A DNA stretch of 64,000 nt from Verrucomicrobiia bacterium. Its GTDB lineage: Bacteria > Verrucomicrobiota > Verrucomicrobiia > Limisphaerales > UBA9464. The DNA lies in contig JAHCBB010000020.1 in the NCBI GenBank assembly GCA_019634635.1, positions 1 to 64,000 on the forward strand, written 5' to 3'. Below the pieces are notes generated by a model. That model searched no databases and was not told where the DNA came from. It was given only the letters and a program-made list of their open reading frames with translations. The position numbers and the translations under genes were made by a program. Within the stretch, counting starts at the first letter, position 1, and every line of letters begins with the position of its first letter. Of the stretch, positions 27,388 through 36,249 are shown in pieces.

Positions 27388-28791
27388 TCAGCGTGTGTTG
27401 GCGATCCGGGGCGCGGGGTCGGAACGCATTGTGGATGGCGTCACGGTCGCCCCAAGGTCCGCCAGGAGCTGTTGATACACCTCGTTTTCATTCAGCAGCC
27501 GGCTGCCTGCCTCCACGAGTTTGTCCACGTCGGGGGATGGCAGCACGAAGCTGGTGGGCAGGTTGAGATAAAACCTGCGCTCCTTCGGGTCCTTGAAGTT
27601 GGTGAAGCTGATGAGCACTGGATAGAACGACACCTCGCTGTCTTCACCGACCTGTTCCTTCCAGCTTTCCACGGTGTCCCGCAGCACCTCCAGCGTGTCG
27701 AACGAGACGCGGTTCAGCGTATGGCCCGCCGCGGCGACCGCTGAGGAAATCGAGCCGGGCGGTGATGGCTTCAGGTCCCACTTGCGCTCGGGGTCGGAGT
27801 AGGCGTTGGCACTGATGATGACCACCCGCTTCAGCTTGGTGATGTCGAGACGGGATCGAAGATCCGGCGTGTAGCGGTAGTAGGTCGCCGCGTCGAGCAG
27901 TTCCCGCAGGCCGAGGTTGTCCGAGACCCCGCCGTCCACAAGGTGCAGGTACGGATGGTTGGTGCGGTCGAGCGGTCGGCGCAGTTCCCGTGCAAGGAAC
28001 TCGACCCGCGGCGGCAGGTTGGTCGGATTCAGCACCCAGTCCGGCGGCTGAAACCCACACGCTCCGGCAAAATTGTCGAGGGTGATGGGGGACAGCACGC
28101 CGGGGACGGCCGACGAGGCGGCGCAGGCCCGCGACAGGGGGTAGGAGGAAAGATCCGAGCAGAGATAATTAAACCGCGACTGGGTGAAGCTGAATCGCGC
28201 GCCGCTGGAGACGTCGGTGGCGTTGATCAGCAGAAACGGGCCCGGACGCGCCTCAAGGTCGGCGAAGGTGGCGTTGGTGAACAGAATGCGGTCGTAGTAC
28301 CTGGCCGCCATGTCCGACCGACCCCAGCGGGCCGAGAGCAGGTTGGGCCACCGGAAGGGGTTCAGGGTTTTCCACACGAGGACCTTCTGCACGTCGCGCT
28401 TCAGGAACGCCGCGGGAAAGGTTTCGAACAATGCGTCGCCATAGAGTCCGTAGGCGGCCGCGGTGAAGCTGCCGCCCGAGACGGCGGAGATGCCATCCAC
28501 TTCATCCAGGAGCCGCCGATGTCCGCCCTCCACCGGGTACAGCGTCCTCCGGAGTTCCTCCAACACCCCGTAGCTCAGCGCCGCCGCGCGTGTGCCGCCG
28601 CCGGAGAAGGCGAGAACGAACAGGATTTCTGATGAGTTGTCCGGACGGGGACGGCTATGGAAGTAGTAGCCCTGCTCGGAATTGACCTGGGTGAGCGGGG
28701 CATTGGCCTGACGGTGGGCGCAGCCGGTACCCAGCAGTGCAGGCAGGAACGACAAGGCCGCCAGGAGGGGTTTGGGGAGCCATCGGAGCAT
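27388..28791 (-). CDS. Patatin-like phospholipase lipoprotein
   Basis: A 467-residue protein with a lipoprotein signal (LLAALSFLPALLGTGCAH, Cys24 at the lipobox). The patatin fold is clear: the oxyanion loop SGGGTRAAALSYGVLEEL, the nucleophile region VDGISAVSGGSF with Ser in the VSGGS elbow, and the DGGVSDNLGLRELL segment carrying the catalytic Asp. Such enzymes cleave acyl esters of phospholipids or other lipids at the envelope. The C-terminal 130 residues form a family-specific extension. It faces away from SelO; the gap to it contains a divergent copy of the dispersed repeat. Confidence 0.9.
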   Translation of the reverse strand: MLRWLPKPLLAALSFLPALLGTGCAHRQANAPLTQVNSEQGYYFHSRPRPDNSSEILFVLAFSGGGTRAAALSYGVLEELRRTLYPVEGGHRRLLDEVDGISAVSGGSFTAAAYGLYGDALFETFPAAFLKRDVQKVLVWKTLNPFRWPNLLSARWGRSDMAARYYDRILFTNATFADLEARPGPFLLINATDVSSGARFSFTQSRFNYLCSDLSSYPLSRACAASSAVPGVLSPITLDNFAGACGFQPPDWVLNPTNLPPRVEFLARELRRPLDRTNHPYLHLVDGGVSDNLGLRELLDAATYYRYTPDLRSRLDITKLKRVVIISANAYSDPERKWDLKPSPPGSISSAVAAAGHTLNRVSFDTLEVLRDTVESWKEQVGEDSEVSFYPVLISFTNFKDPKERRFYLNLPTSFVLPSPDVDKLVEAGSRLLNENEVYQQLLADLGATVTPSTMRSDPAPRIANTR

Positions 28792-28935
28792 CGCGGCTGC
28801 GACGCTTCCGGTTCGGGGCTGGCAGGGTCAAGCGGGATATCCCACGCCCGCCGGGGAACGATGGTGGCGGATCGAAGGAATTTGCCCGGATGGGAGCGGG
28901 CCCGATGGGGGCGAGGGACCTTCACGTGCGCCAAA

Positions 28936-29042
28936 CCGGTGGGGCAAACCGGTGGGGCGACGCTCCCGCGGAGCCGTACGCGCCACCGGGAGCTGGGCCT
29001 GTGGGGCCTCCACACGCGTACGCCGGAGGCTCTCCCCAGGGA
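28936..29042. repeat. Diverged reverse-oriented copy of the 303-bp repeat spacer
   Basis: Read on the plus strand this segment (ggtggggcgacgctcccgcg, then gagccgtacg, then cgtacgccggaggctctcccc) matches the reverse complement of the tandem-array spacer at about 7240-7310, over about 100 bp with small gaps. The 'ggtggggca' block is duplicated at its left. It occupies most of the 307-bp gap between the patatin and SelO genes. It is a third location of the dispersed repeat family. Confidence 0.55.
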
Positions 29043-29098
29043 ACCCGGGTGCCTCTCACGGTGTCGTTTGACCTTCCAGACCTCTCCGAACACCCTGC

Positions 29099-30616
29099 GT
29101 GGTGAAGTCGGAAAACTTGGAATCTCGAACTCCCCAGTCGGAGCCCGCGGCCACAGCCACGGCCGCGGTTGCGGGCTGGAATCTGTCGCAGTCCTATGCG
29201 GCCCTGCCGCCGCAGTTGTATTCACGCGTTGCGCCCTCCCCGGTGCGTGCGCCGTCCCTCGTCATCTTCAACGCCTCCCTGGCAAAATCCCTGGGACTCG
29301 ATGCCGCCGTGCTCGGGCGTCCGGAGGCGGCACCCCTGTTTGCGGGGAACGCGATGCCGCCGGGTGCGGACCCCATCGCGCAGGCGTACGCCGGGCATCA
29401 GTTCGGGCATTTCACGCTTCTGGGCGACGGCCGGGCGATTCTGCTGGGGGAACAGCTCACGCCGGACGGCCGCCGGCTGGACATCCAGCTCAAGGGTCCC
29501 GGGCGGACCCCGTATTCGCGCCGGGGCGACGGCCGTGCCGCACTGGGCCCGATGTTGCGGGAATATCTGATCAGCGAGGCCATGCACGCGCTGGGCATTC
29601 CGACGACCCGCAGCCTGGCGGTGACGGCGACCGGCGAGCCCGTGTTTCGCGAGCAAACGCTCCCGGGGGCGGTGTTGACGCGGGTCGCGGCCAGCCACCT
29701 GCGCGTGGGCACGTTCGAGTGGGCGGCCGCCCGGGGTGACCACCAGGCCCTGGAGGCCCTCGCGGTCTATGCGCGGCATCGGCATGATCCGGAGATTGGG
29801 GCGGATCCCGGGGCGGCGGCGGCCCTGCTGGAGGCCGTGGCCGGGCGTCAGGCGGCCCTGGTGGCGCGCTGGCAGCTGGTCGGCTTTGTCCACGGCGTGA
29901 TGAACACGGACAACATGGCCCTCTCCGGTGAAACGCTCGACTACGGGCCGTGCGCCTTCATGGACGCCTACGACCCGGGGACCGTGTTCAGCTCCATTGA
30001 CCACCAGGGGCGGTATGCCTACGGCAACCAGCCTGGTATCGCGCAGTGGAATCTTGCGCGACTGGCCGAGGGGATGCTCCCGCTGTTGCATCGCGATCCG
30101 GAGCAGGCGGTCGCCGTGGCCAACGGGGTGTTGGAACGATTTCCGTCCCGGTTCGAGCAGCACTGGCTGGATGGGATGCGGGCAAAGCTTGGTTTGTTGG
30201 TCGCAGAACCCGAGGACCGGAGCCTGGTGGACGATCTGCTGGGATGGATGCAGCGACAGGGCGCCGACTTCACCAACACCTTTCGGGATTTGGATCCTGG
30301 GGCATCGGCGGCGGAGCCCGGAGGCGATGAGGCCTTCGAGGCCTGGCGCCGGCGCTGGCGGGCGCGCCTGTCGCGTCAGCCGCACCCGGTGGAGTCTGTG
30401 CGCGTCTGCATGCAACGTCACAATCCGGCGGTCATTCCGAGGAACCACCTTGTGGAGGCGGCGCTGTCCGCCGCAGGGGCCGGCGGGGATCTGGGTCCCT
30501 TCAATCGGCTGCTGCGCGTGCTTGCGGCTCCGTACGATCGCGACGCCATACCGCCCGAATTTGGCGCCCCCCCCGGACCGGAGGCCCGCGGGTTTCAAAC
30601 GTATTGCGGGACGTGA
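29099..30616 (+). CDS. selO: Protein adenylyltransferase SelO (YdiU/UPF0061)
   Basis: A 505-residue SelO pseudokinase-fold AMPylase, which transfers AMP from ATP to Ser/Thr/Tyr of other proteins and is linked to redox stress. Landmarks are YAGHQFGHFTLLGDGRAILLGE, the ATP-binding QLKGPGRTPYSRRGDGRAALG, REYLISEAMHALGIPTTRSL, HGVMNTDNMALSGETLDYGP (catalytic Asn/Asp region) and the C-terminal YCGT close to the end, where some homologues have selenocysteine. The start is GTG at 29099 or the next codon GTG at 29102; no ATG lies closer. Length is slightly above the E. coli protein. Confidence 0.95.
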   Translation: MVKSENLESRTPQSEPAATATAAVAGWNLSQSYAALPPQLYSRVAPSPVRAPSLVIFNASLAKSLGLDAAVLGRPEAAPLFAGNAMPPGADPIAQAYAGHQFGHFTLLGDGRAILLGEQLTPDGRRLDIQLKGPGRTPYSRRGDGRAALGPMLREYLISEAMHALGIPTTRSLAVTATGEPVFREQTLPGAVLTRVAASHLRVGTFEWAAARGDHQALEALAVYARHRHDPEIGADPGAAAALLEAVAGRQAALVARWQLVGFVHGVMNTDNMALSGETLDYGPCAFMDAYDPGTVFSSIDHQGRYAYGNQPGIAQWNLARLAEGMLPLLHRDPEQAVAVANGVLERFPSRFEQHWLDGMRAKLGLLVAEPEDRSLVDDLLGWMQRQGADFTNTFRDLDPGASAAEPGGDEAFEAWRRRWRARLSRQPHPVESVRVCMQRHNPAVIPRNHLVEAALSAAGAGGDLGPFNRLLRVLAAPYDRDAIPPEFGAPPGPEARGFQTYCGT

Positions 30617-30923
30617 AGGAATCGGGGTGGGATGGCTCGGGGCCGAATGCCGGGCTCCGGGTGGCGTCGTTGCGCCGGGCGGACCGGCATTGCGTCCGGG
30701 CGCGCGAGCCATTCCCCGTCCGCCGCGTGTTGGTGAGTTGTTGAGCCGCGCCCGCCCGGGGTCACAGCGGACGCCGATTTCAAAGTGCATCGCCGCAACC
30801 GGCGCGCGGTCGTTCCGCGGGTTCTGCCAAAATCCTGGGTGCCCTGAAGGCCCGTCCGCTGGCCCGAAAGAAAGCGGTTGATGGCGGAACGGCCGATGCA
30901 ATATCCACGGGGTGGTTGTCGTC
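30617..30923. other. Intergenic gap with short inverted repeat
   Basis: Nothing coding is supported in these 307 bp. An inverted repeat AATGCCGG (30646-30653) and CCGGCATT (30684-30691) lies just after the selO stop and could form a stem, without a following T-tract. Similar GGAATGCC-type palindromes occur at 32578 and 43938. Confidence 0.5.
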
Positions 30924-31718
30924 ATGCATTCCAACCCACCCTTACCTCCCCGCCGCCGCATCCCCCCGCCATCGGTCCCAGATCGCGGTTCCATCCCCCG
31001 ATTCGCGGTGTGCGTCGCTTTGATTGCCGCGGCGGCGATGCTGTCGTCGTGCGCGCGGACCCAGGTGGAGCATCGGGTCGTCAACACCGGGCGCCTGCCC
31101 GCCCCGGACGTTTTTGTGGTGAACGAGTTCTCGGTGTCACCGGACGAGGTGGCGCTTGATCACACCATCGGCCTGCGGCTGCAGGAGCTGTTGGGCGCGG
31201 ATGCCGACGACCGCGAACGCCTGCGGATTGCGCAGGAGATTTCGGAGCTGGTATCCAGGGAACTGGCCGCGAGCCTGGCGCGGCAGGGCTTTCGCACGAT
31301 TCGCGGGGCCGCCGCAGCGCCGGCGGGCGCGCGTGTGCTGGAAATTGACGGCCAGTTCCTCTCGATTGACCAGGGCAGCCAGCGCCAGCGGATGATCGTC
31401 GGCTTTGGCCTCGGGGCGAGCGAGGTGCGCGTGCTGGTGCAGGCGTTCGAGGTCACGGATTCGGGCCGCGCGCTGGTGGATGACTTCTACATCACGACCC
31501 AGAGTTCGCGACGGCCGGGGATGGGGCCCATGGCCGGTGGCGGCGCGGTGGCCGCCAACGTCGGGGCCAGCATGGCCCTCAGCGGCACCACGGCGCTGAT
31601 CGGCGCGCGCGCCCAGACGGTGGAGGCCGACGCCAGGAATCTTGCGGACCGCATCGCCGCCGAGCTGCAGCAGTATTTCGTGACCCAGGGTTGGGTGCGG
31701 CAATCCGGCGATCACTGA
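30924..31718 (+). CDS. DUF4410 outer-membrane-type lipoprotein
   Basis: A 264-residue protein from the ATG at 30924 (a GTG at 30912 is in frame). After a long basic N-region, the hydrophobic segment FAVCVALIAAAAMLSSCA ends in a lipobox cysteine. The mature part carries the DUF4410 pattern: VFVVNEFSV early, ELVSRELAASLARQGFRT, VLEIDGQFLSIDQGS, MIVGFGLGASEVRVLVQAFE and a C-terminal ADRIAAELQQYFVTQGWV. Family members are uncharacterised periplasmic-facing lipoproteins. It is the only gene on its strand between selO and rsuA. Confidence 0.85.
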   Translation: MHSNPPLPPRRRIPPPSVPDRGSIPRFAVCVALIAAAAMLSSCARTQVEHRVVNTGRLPAPDVFVVNEFSVSPDEVALDHTIGLRLQELLGADADDRERLRIAQEISELVSRELAASLARQGFRTIRGAAAAPAGARVLEIDGQFLSIDQGSQRQRMIVGFGLGASEVRVLVQAFEVTDSGRALVDDFYITTQSSRRPGMGPMAGGGAVAANVGASMALSGTTALIGARAQTVEADARNLADRIAAELQQYFVTQGWVRQSGDH

Positions 31719-31818
31719 GGTCTTGCTTCGGGTCAACCGCCCGGGCGTGGTTCGCGGGTGGCGTCTCGGGTGCCCGGGCGCGCCGTCGGGATCCGGGAGT
31801 TGAACGACCGCACCCGGT

Positions 31819-32532
31819 TCAGGCCGCGGCCTCCGGCCACGGAACGGCGCACCAGCCGCCCTCCGGCAGGTCCCCGAGGGCGAACGGTCCGAAATGGGTG
31901 CGGTGGAGCCGCCTCACCGGACAGCCCTGGCTGGCGAACATGCGTTTGACCTGATGATACCGGCCCTCGGTCAGCTCGAGTCGGGCCCGGGTTGCGGAAA
32001 GCAGTTCCAGGCGCGCAGGCAGGCAGGGCGAGGACTCACCGTCCAGGCGCAGCGTTCCGGACGCAAACCGGGACACCATTTCCGGGGTGAGATGGCCGTC
32101 CACCGTCACTTCATAGCGCTTGGCCACGTGATGTCGCGGAGCGGTCCACCGGTGGATCCATTCGCCGTCATCCGTGAGCACCAGGAGGCCGGTGGCGTCC
32201 TTGTCGAGGCGCCCGACGGAGTTCGCCGGGGGATTGCGCCGGACCCACCGTGCGGGCAGGAGGTCGTAGATGGTGGGACCTTCGCGCGGGTCGTGGGTGC
32301 ACACCCGTCCCGGCGGCTTGTGGAAAAGGACCAGCAAGCCTCCGGGGAATTCCACAGGTGTCGTGTCCACGAGGACTTCGCCGGGCCGGAACTTGAGCGC
32401 GGGGTTGGTCACAACCGCCCCGGCGGCCTGGACGCGTCCGGCCCGGAGCCAGTGCCGCGCCTCTCTGCGGCTGCAATAGCCGTAGCGGGACAGCAGTTGA
32501 TCAAGACGGATCGGCTGACCGGGAATGGGCAT
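31819..32532 (-). CDS. rsuA: 16S rRNA pseudouridine synthase (RsuA-type)
   Basis: 237 residues from the ATG at 32532. An N-terminal S4 RNA-binding domain (RLDQLLSRYGYCSRREARHWLRAG) precedes the catalytic domain with GRLDKDATGLLVLTDDGEW, which contains the catalytic Asp. The pattern HRWTAPRHHVAKRYEVTVDG and the end GRYHQVKRMFASQGCPVRRLHR follow RsuA more closely than RluB, so the likely target is U516 of 16S rRNA (E. coli numbering). The longer open frame upstream has no homology and would overlap the divergent phosphoesterase promoter region. Confidence 0.87.
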   Translation of the reverse strand: MPIPGQPIRLDQLLSRYGYCSRREARHWLRAGRVQAAGAVVTNPALKFRPGEVLVDTTPVEFPGGLLVLFHKPPGRVCTHDPREGPTIYDLLPARWVRRNPPANSVGRLDKDATGLLVLTDDGEWIHRWTAPRHHVAKRYEVTVDGHLTPEMVSRFASGTLRLDGESSPCLPARLELLSATRARLELTEGRYHQVKRMFASQGCPVRRLHRTHFGPFALGDLPEGGWCAVPWPEAAA

Positions 32533-32722
32533 GCCACCGGAATCTCGGAGGCCTTCAGACGGAATCACGGAGATCCGGCATTCCGCGGAATGCACACCGC
32601 GGCACGTGTCGGGGAGCCCCGCGTTGCAGGCAATCCACGCGGGCCTGGCAGGCTGGCCCGGATTTTCCCGAGAATCGGACATTGCCTGCCGGGAACCGGT
32701 GCGGGGACAACATGGTCCGGAC
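32533..32722. promoter_or_regulatory. Divergent intergenic region with nested inverted repeats
   Basis: 190 bp between the rsuA start and the phosphoesterase GTG. It holds a perfect 16-bp palindrome gcattccgcggaatgc (32578-32593), an inverted pair GCAGGCAAT/ATTGCCTGC (32626-32634 and 32681-32689), and within that loop a GGGCC/GGCCC hairpin (32641-32659). A divergent promoter region is expected here. The palindrome could be an operator or a dispersed REP-like motif; which is unknown. Confidence 0.5.
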
Positions 32723-33799
32723 GTGGTATCGGAATTCTCCAGCACTGGCGCGGCAAAATTCGCCCGGGCACGCGCCGACCCGAACCCATCGGGGCCCGGG
32801 TCCATTCGGATCACCGTGATTTCGGATGTCCACTATGCCGGTGCCGCGGAGCAGGCGCGCCGGGGATTTGAGACGCGGGTGATCCGGAATCCCGCACTGC
32901 AGCTGGCAGCCCGGGCCTGGCGGTCGTGGGTGTGGCTTCGGGATCCGATGGCCCACAACGAGCGGCTCGGGCGACTCATCGCGCTGAATCCGTCGCCGGA
33001 TCTCGTCGTGGCCAACGGTGATTTCACCGTGGATTCGGCCTTTGTCGGAGTGAGTGACGACGCGGCGATGTCCAGCGCGCGCGAGGCGCTGGAGCGTCTG
33101 CGGGAGGCCTATGGTGCGCGGCTGCTGGCGACGATCGGGGACCATGAACTTGGAAAGCAGAGCCTGTTCGGCGGCGTGGGTGGTCTGCGGCTGGAGAGCT
33201 GGGCGCGCTGCGGCTCTGAACTGGGCCTGGCGGGAGTGTGGAGGCGGGATGCCGGTCCCTGGGTGCTGGTGGGCGTCGCCTCCAGTCCGGCCGCGCTGCC
33301 GGTGTTTGAACCGGAGTTGCTCCACGTCGAGCGGGATGGCTGGCGGAAGATCCGCAGCGGGATGCTTCAGGAATTGGGGGATGTGCTGGCATCCGTGGGG
33401 CCGGACCGGCGCCTGATCCTCTTTGTGCATGACCCCAGCGCGCTGCCGTTTTTGGGGGCGGAACCCTCCGTGGCCCGGGTGCTGCCGCAGGTGGCCCTCA
33501 CCGTCGTCGGCCATCTGCACACCCCGGCGATCTTCCGGCTGGGACGGCGTCTGGCGGGCATGCCCCGCATCGGTTTCCTCGGCAACACCGTGCGCCGCTA
33601 CTCGACGGCGCTGCAGGAGGCGCGGTGGTGGCGGGAGTTTCGGGCGGTCCTGTGCCCCTCACCCACGGGGATTGAGTTGTTGAAGGACGGCGGCTGGCTG
33701 GAACTGGTGCTGGATCCCGACGGAGTGTCGGACGTGCGGGTGATGCTCCGCCGGCTCCCGTGGCTGCCGGGAGACGATGGCCGGATCGTTCAGGGCTGA
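32723..33799 (+). CDS. Metallophosphoesterase (calcineurin-like)
   Basis: 358 residues from a GTG at 32723; the open frame continues upstream, but conserved sequence begins near ITVISDVHY. Metal-binding motifs in order are D-x-H (SDVHY), GDFT, GDHE (in place of the common GNHE), a late His in LFVHDPSALP and VGHLHTP. This is the calcineurin-like fold with two metal ions acting on phosphoesters; the substrate cannot be told. GD-x-E and the His motifs are intact. It converges on gspD with a 10-bp overlap (tcagggctga), which supplies stop codons on both strands. Confidence 0.88.
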   Translation: MVSEFSSTGAAKFARARADPNPSGPGSIRITVISDVHYAGAAEQARRGFETRVIRNPALQLAARAWRSWVWLRDPMAHNERLGRLIALNPSPDLVVANGDFTVDSAFVGVSDDAAMSSAREALERLREAYGARLLATIGDHELGKQSLFGGVGGLRLESWARCGSELGLAGVWRRDAGPWVLVGVASSPAALPVFEPELLHVERDGWRKIRSGMLQELGDVLASVGPDRRLILFVHDPSALPFLGAEPSVARVLPQVALTVVGHLHTPAIFRLGRRLAGMPRIGFLGNTVRRYSTALQEARWWREFRAVLCPSPTGIELLKDGGWLELVLDPDGVSDVRVMLRRLPWLPGDDGRIVQG

Positions 33800-36243
33800 A
33801 CCAGCGGTTGTGGCCGTCCCAAACGGTCCATTTGCCGTTCGGCGGCCCGGTTCAGCTTGTCGCGTTCGTTGGTGAAATCCGCCTCGAGCATCCGGATTTG
33901 CGGGGAGTTCTGCTGGTATTCCTGCGTGAGATCCGCCGCGGACTGCGTGGTGGGCAGCACGGTGGGACGCATCAGGATCATCAGTTCGGTCCGGGACTTG
34001 TCCACGGTGGTGGCCCGGAAGAGCTTGCCGAGCAGCGGGATGTCCTTGAGCAGCGGCACGCCGGAATTGCCGGAGGCCTTGGAGGCGCGGATGTAACCGC
34101 CGAGCAGCACGGATTCCCTCGACTGGATCGAGATGGTCGAGGTGGCGGAGCGCTTGTTCGTCACGGGGGCGTTTGGCACCGATTCCAACCCGGCGTTGTT
34201 GGGGGCGATCTCCTCAATCGTCTGTTGGACTTCCATCACGACCAGGCCGTCGGGCGTGATGTAGGGCAGGACGTCCAGCTGCACTCCGACGTTCTGCCGC
34301 TCGTAGAACAGGCTGGTGCCCACGATGCCCACGTTGTTGTTGAAGCCGCCTTGGACGAACGGAACGGTCTGGCCTGCGAAGAAACTCGCGGGGGTCGCGT
34401 GGGAGGTGATGATGCGCGGTCTCTGCAGGATGTTGACGTTGGCATCGGAGGCCAGGGCCTTGACGATGACATCAATGTCCTCGTTGAACCGCAGGAGGTA
34501 ATTGAGACCGCCGCCCGTGGGGATCGTCGGGAACAGGTTGGTGAAGGAGCCGAACCCGTTGAGGTTGTCCATGGAGCCCCCGCCGCCCACGGTGTCGTTG
34601 AACTGGCGGTAGCGCTGCCGGGCGCTCACGCCGTAGGACAGTCCGGAGTTGAGGCCCACCTCCATGATGACGCCCTCGATCAGAACCTGGGCGAGGAGGG
34701 TGTCCACCTTCTCGATGATCTTGCGGAGCTGCGCCATGTCCTTGCGGGCGGCGTAGATGATCAGGGAATTGGACCGGGGATCCGGCGTGATGCTCGCTTC
34801 GTTGAGCAGCGGCTGGGCGGGGTTCTGCTGGGCACCGGCACGGTTCACGTTGTTCAGGCGCCCCTGGAACGTCGGGGTGCCGGTGGTGGTGGCCGGGCGT
34901 GGCACGGCCTGTTGCTGCGGCAGCAGCAGCTCCAGGTCGTCGGACTGCGCGTACAGGTTGCCGCCGCCGCGACCGCCGCCGAAGGAGCCCTGCGAGCCCA
35001 CCCGGCCGCCTCCGAATCCGGTCCCCAGATTGCCCCCGCCAAACCCGCCCCCGAGGCCCCCGCCAAGGCCGCCTCCGAGCCCGCCACGACCCAGCCGCCC
35101 TCCCGCCGCCGGCAGGGCGCCCCCACCGCCCCCGCTGATCACGCTGCTCAGGGTCTGGTACAGCTCCTCCACCTTGCCGAATTTCACCGGGAACACCTCC
35201 AGCTGGTATTCCTGCTCAATCTCGACATCAATTTCCTTCAGCACCTCCAGCATCCGCTTCACGTTGATGGAGTAGTCGCGCAGCACGAGGGTCTTCGTGG
35301 ATTCGAGGGCGATGATGCCGTTCTGGTTCTTGGCAAATTGTTTCACCGTTTCCGCCGCCTCCTGAACCGGGATGTGCTCGACCTTGACCACGTGGGTCAC
35401 AAACTGGCTGGCCTCGGCGTATTCGTCCGGCTTTCGGTTCGAGAATGCCGCACCCTCCTGCATGGCCTGGGCCGTGGGGACCGCCAGCACGGCCTTCTGG
35501 CCGGTGGGGATCATGGTGACACCATTCAACGCGAGGATGGTGTCGTACATCTCGAGGCGCTCCTCGGCGGTCAGGGGGGAGGCCGGGCGGAAATTGATCT
35601 GGGCCTGGGCGGGCAGGTTGGCGGCGCGGAGCACGGTCCGCCGCGAAATTTCCGCGTATTCGTCCAGGAACTGTTCCAGAGGCATGTTCTTGAAATTGAT
35701 CACGTCCGTCGCCTCGGCGTCACCGGTACCCACAGCGCCGGCCGTCGCCGACGGTGTGGCCGTGGAGACCCCCTGGGGCGTGGAGGGCAGGGGCGGCAGA
35801 TTCGGGCCGACCGGACGCCCCCCGGCCCCCGGCCGGGGCAGGGTGAAGCGGGGCGCATTGGTGGCGGCCCCGGGGAGCGGGAGCTGGCGTGGCACTGGCG
35901 CGGAGGGCGGTGGTGCGGGCACGTTGGGCACCACGGCCCCCTCGGTGGCAAGGGCGACCGGTGGCTGGAAGGGTGCCTCCTCCGGCACCTCCTCGACGGG
36001 CACCTGCGGTTCCGTGAACACCTCGACCGGCTGCACCGGCACGTCGCCGGGGAAGAACGGCAGTGCCGGGTCCGGCGGGGGCACCTCGGTCTCGACGGCA
36101 AGGGCGATCGCAGGGTCCACGACGGAATAGTCCACCACCGGCACGTCGTCGGCCGAGACGGGCTCCGACAGGGCAAAGTCCTGGGCGGCCAGCGGCCCGC
36201 AGGCCAGGGTGAGCACCAGGCAGGGTATCAGGAGGGTCTTCAC
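33790..36243 (-). CDS. gspD: GspD/PilQ-family secretin
   Basis: 817 residues from a GTG at 36243. A signal peptide (IPCLVLTLACGPLAAQ) precedes a Pro/Val-rich region of about 130 residues. Then come N-domains with ASQFVTHVVKVEHIPVQEAA and NVKRMLEVLKEIDVEIE, a Gly-rich loop at about 378-430 (repeated GGGLGGG units), and the secretin barrel: VLIEGVIMEVGLNSGL, SRESVLLGGYIR and the VPLLKDIPLLGKLF signature near residue 735. It forms the outer-membrane channel of a type II secretion or type IV pilus-like machine. It is the last of the gspE-L-M-D run and follows gspM by 6 bp. Confidence 0.93.
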   Translation of the reverse strand: MKTLLIPCLVLTLACGPLAAQDFALSEPVSADDVPVVDYSVVDPAIALAVETEVPPPDPALPFFPGDVPVQPVEVFTEPQVPVEEVPEEAPFQPPVALATEGAVVPNVPAPPPSAPVPRQLPLPGAATNAPRFTLPRPGAGGRPVGPNLPPLPSTPQGVSTATPSATAGAVGTGDAEATDVINFKNMPLEQFLDEYAEISRRTVLRAANLPAQAQINFRPASPLTAEERLEMYDTILALNGVTMIPTGQKAVLAVPTAQAMQEGAAFSNRKPDEYAEASQFVTHVVKVEHIPVQEAAETVKQFAKNQNGIIALESTKTLVLRDYSINVKRMLEVLKEIDVEIEQEYQLEVFPVKFGKVEELYQTLSSVISGGGGGALPAAGGRLGRGGLGGGLGGGLGGGFGGGNLGTGFGGGRVGSQGSFGGGRGGGNLYAQSDDLELLLPQQQAVPRPATTTGTPTFQGRLNNVNRAGAQQNPAQPLLNEASITPDPRSNSLIIYAARKDMAQLRKIIEKVDTLLAQVLIEGVIMEVGLNSGLSYGVSARQRYRQFNDTVGGGGSMDNLNGFGSFTNLFPTIPTGGGLNYLLRFNEDIDVIVKALASDANVNILQRPRIITSHATPASFFAGQTVPFVQGGFNNNVGIVGTSLFYERQNVGVQLDVLPYITPDGLVVMEVQQTIEEIAPNNAGLESVPNAPVTNKRSATSTISIQSRESVLLGGYIRASKASGNSGVPLLKDIPLLGKLFRATTVDKSRTELMILMRPTVLPTTQSAADLTQEYQQNSPQIRMLEADFTNERDKLNRAAERQMDRLGRPQPLVQP

Positions 36244-36249
36244 GGGGGG

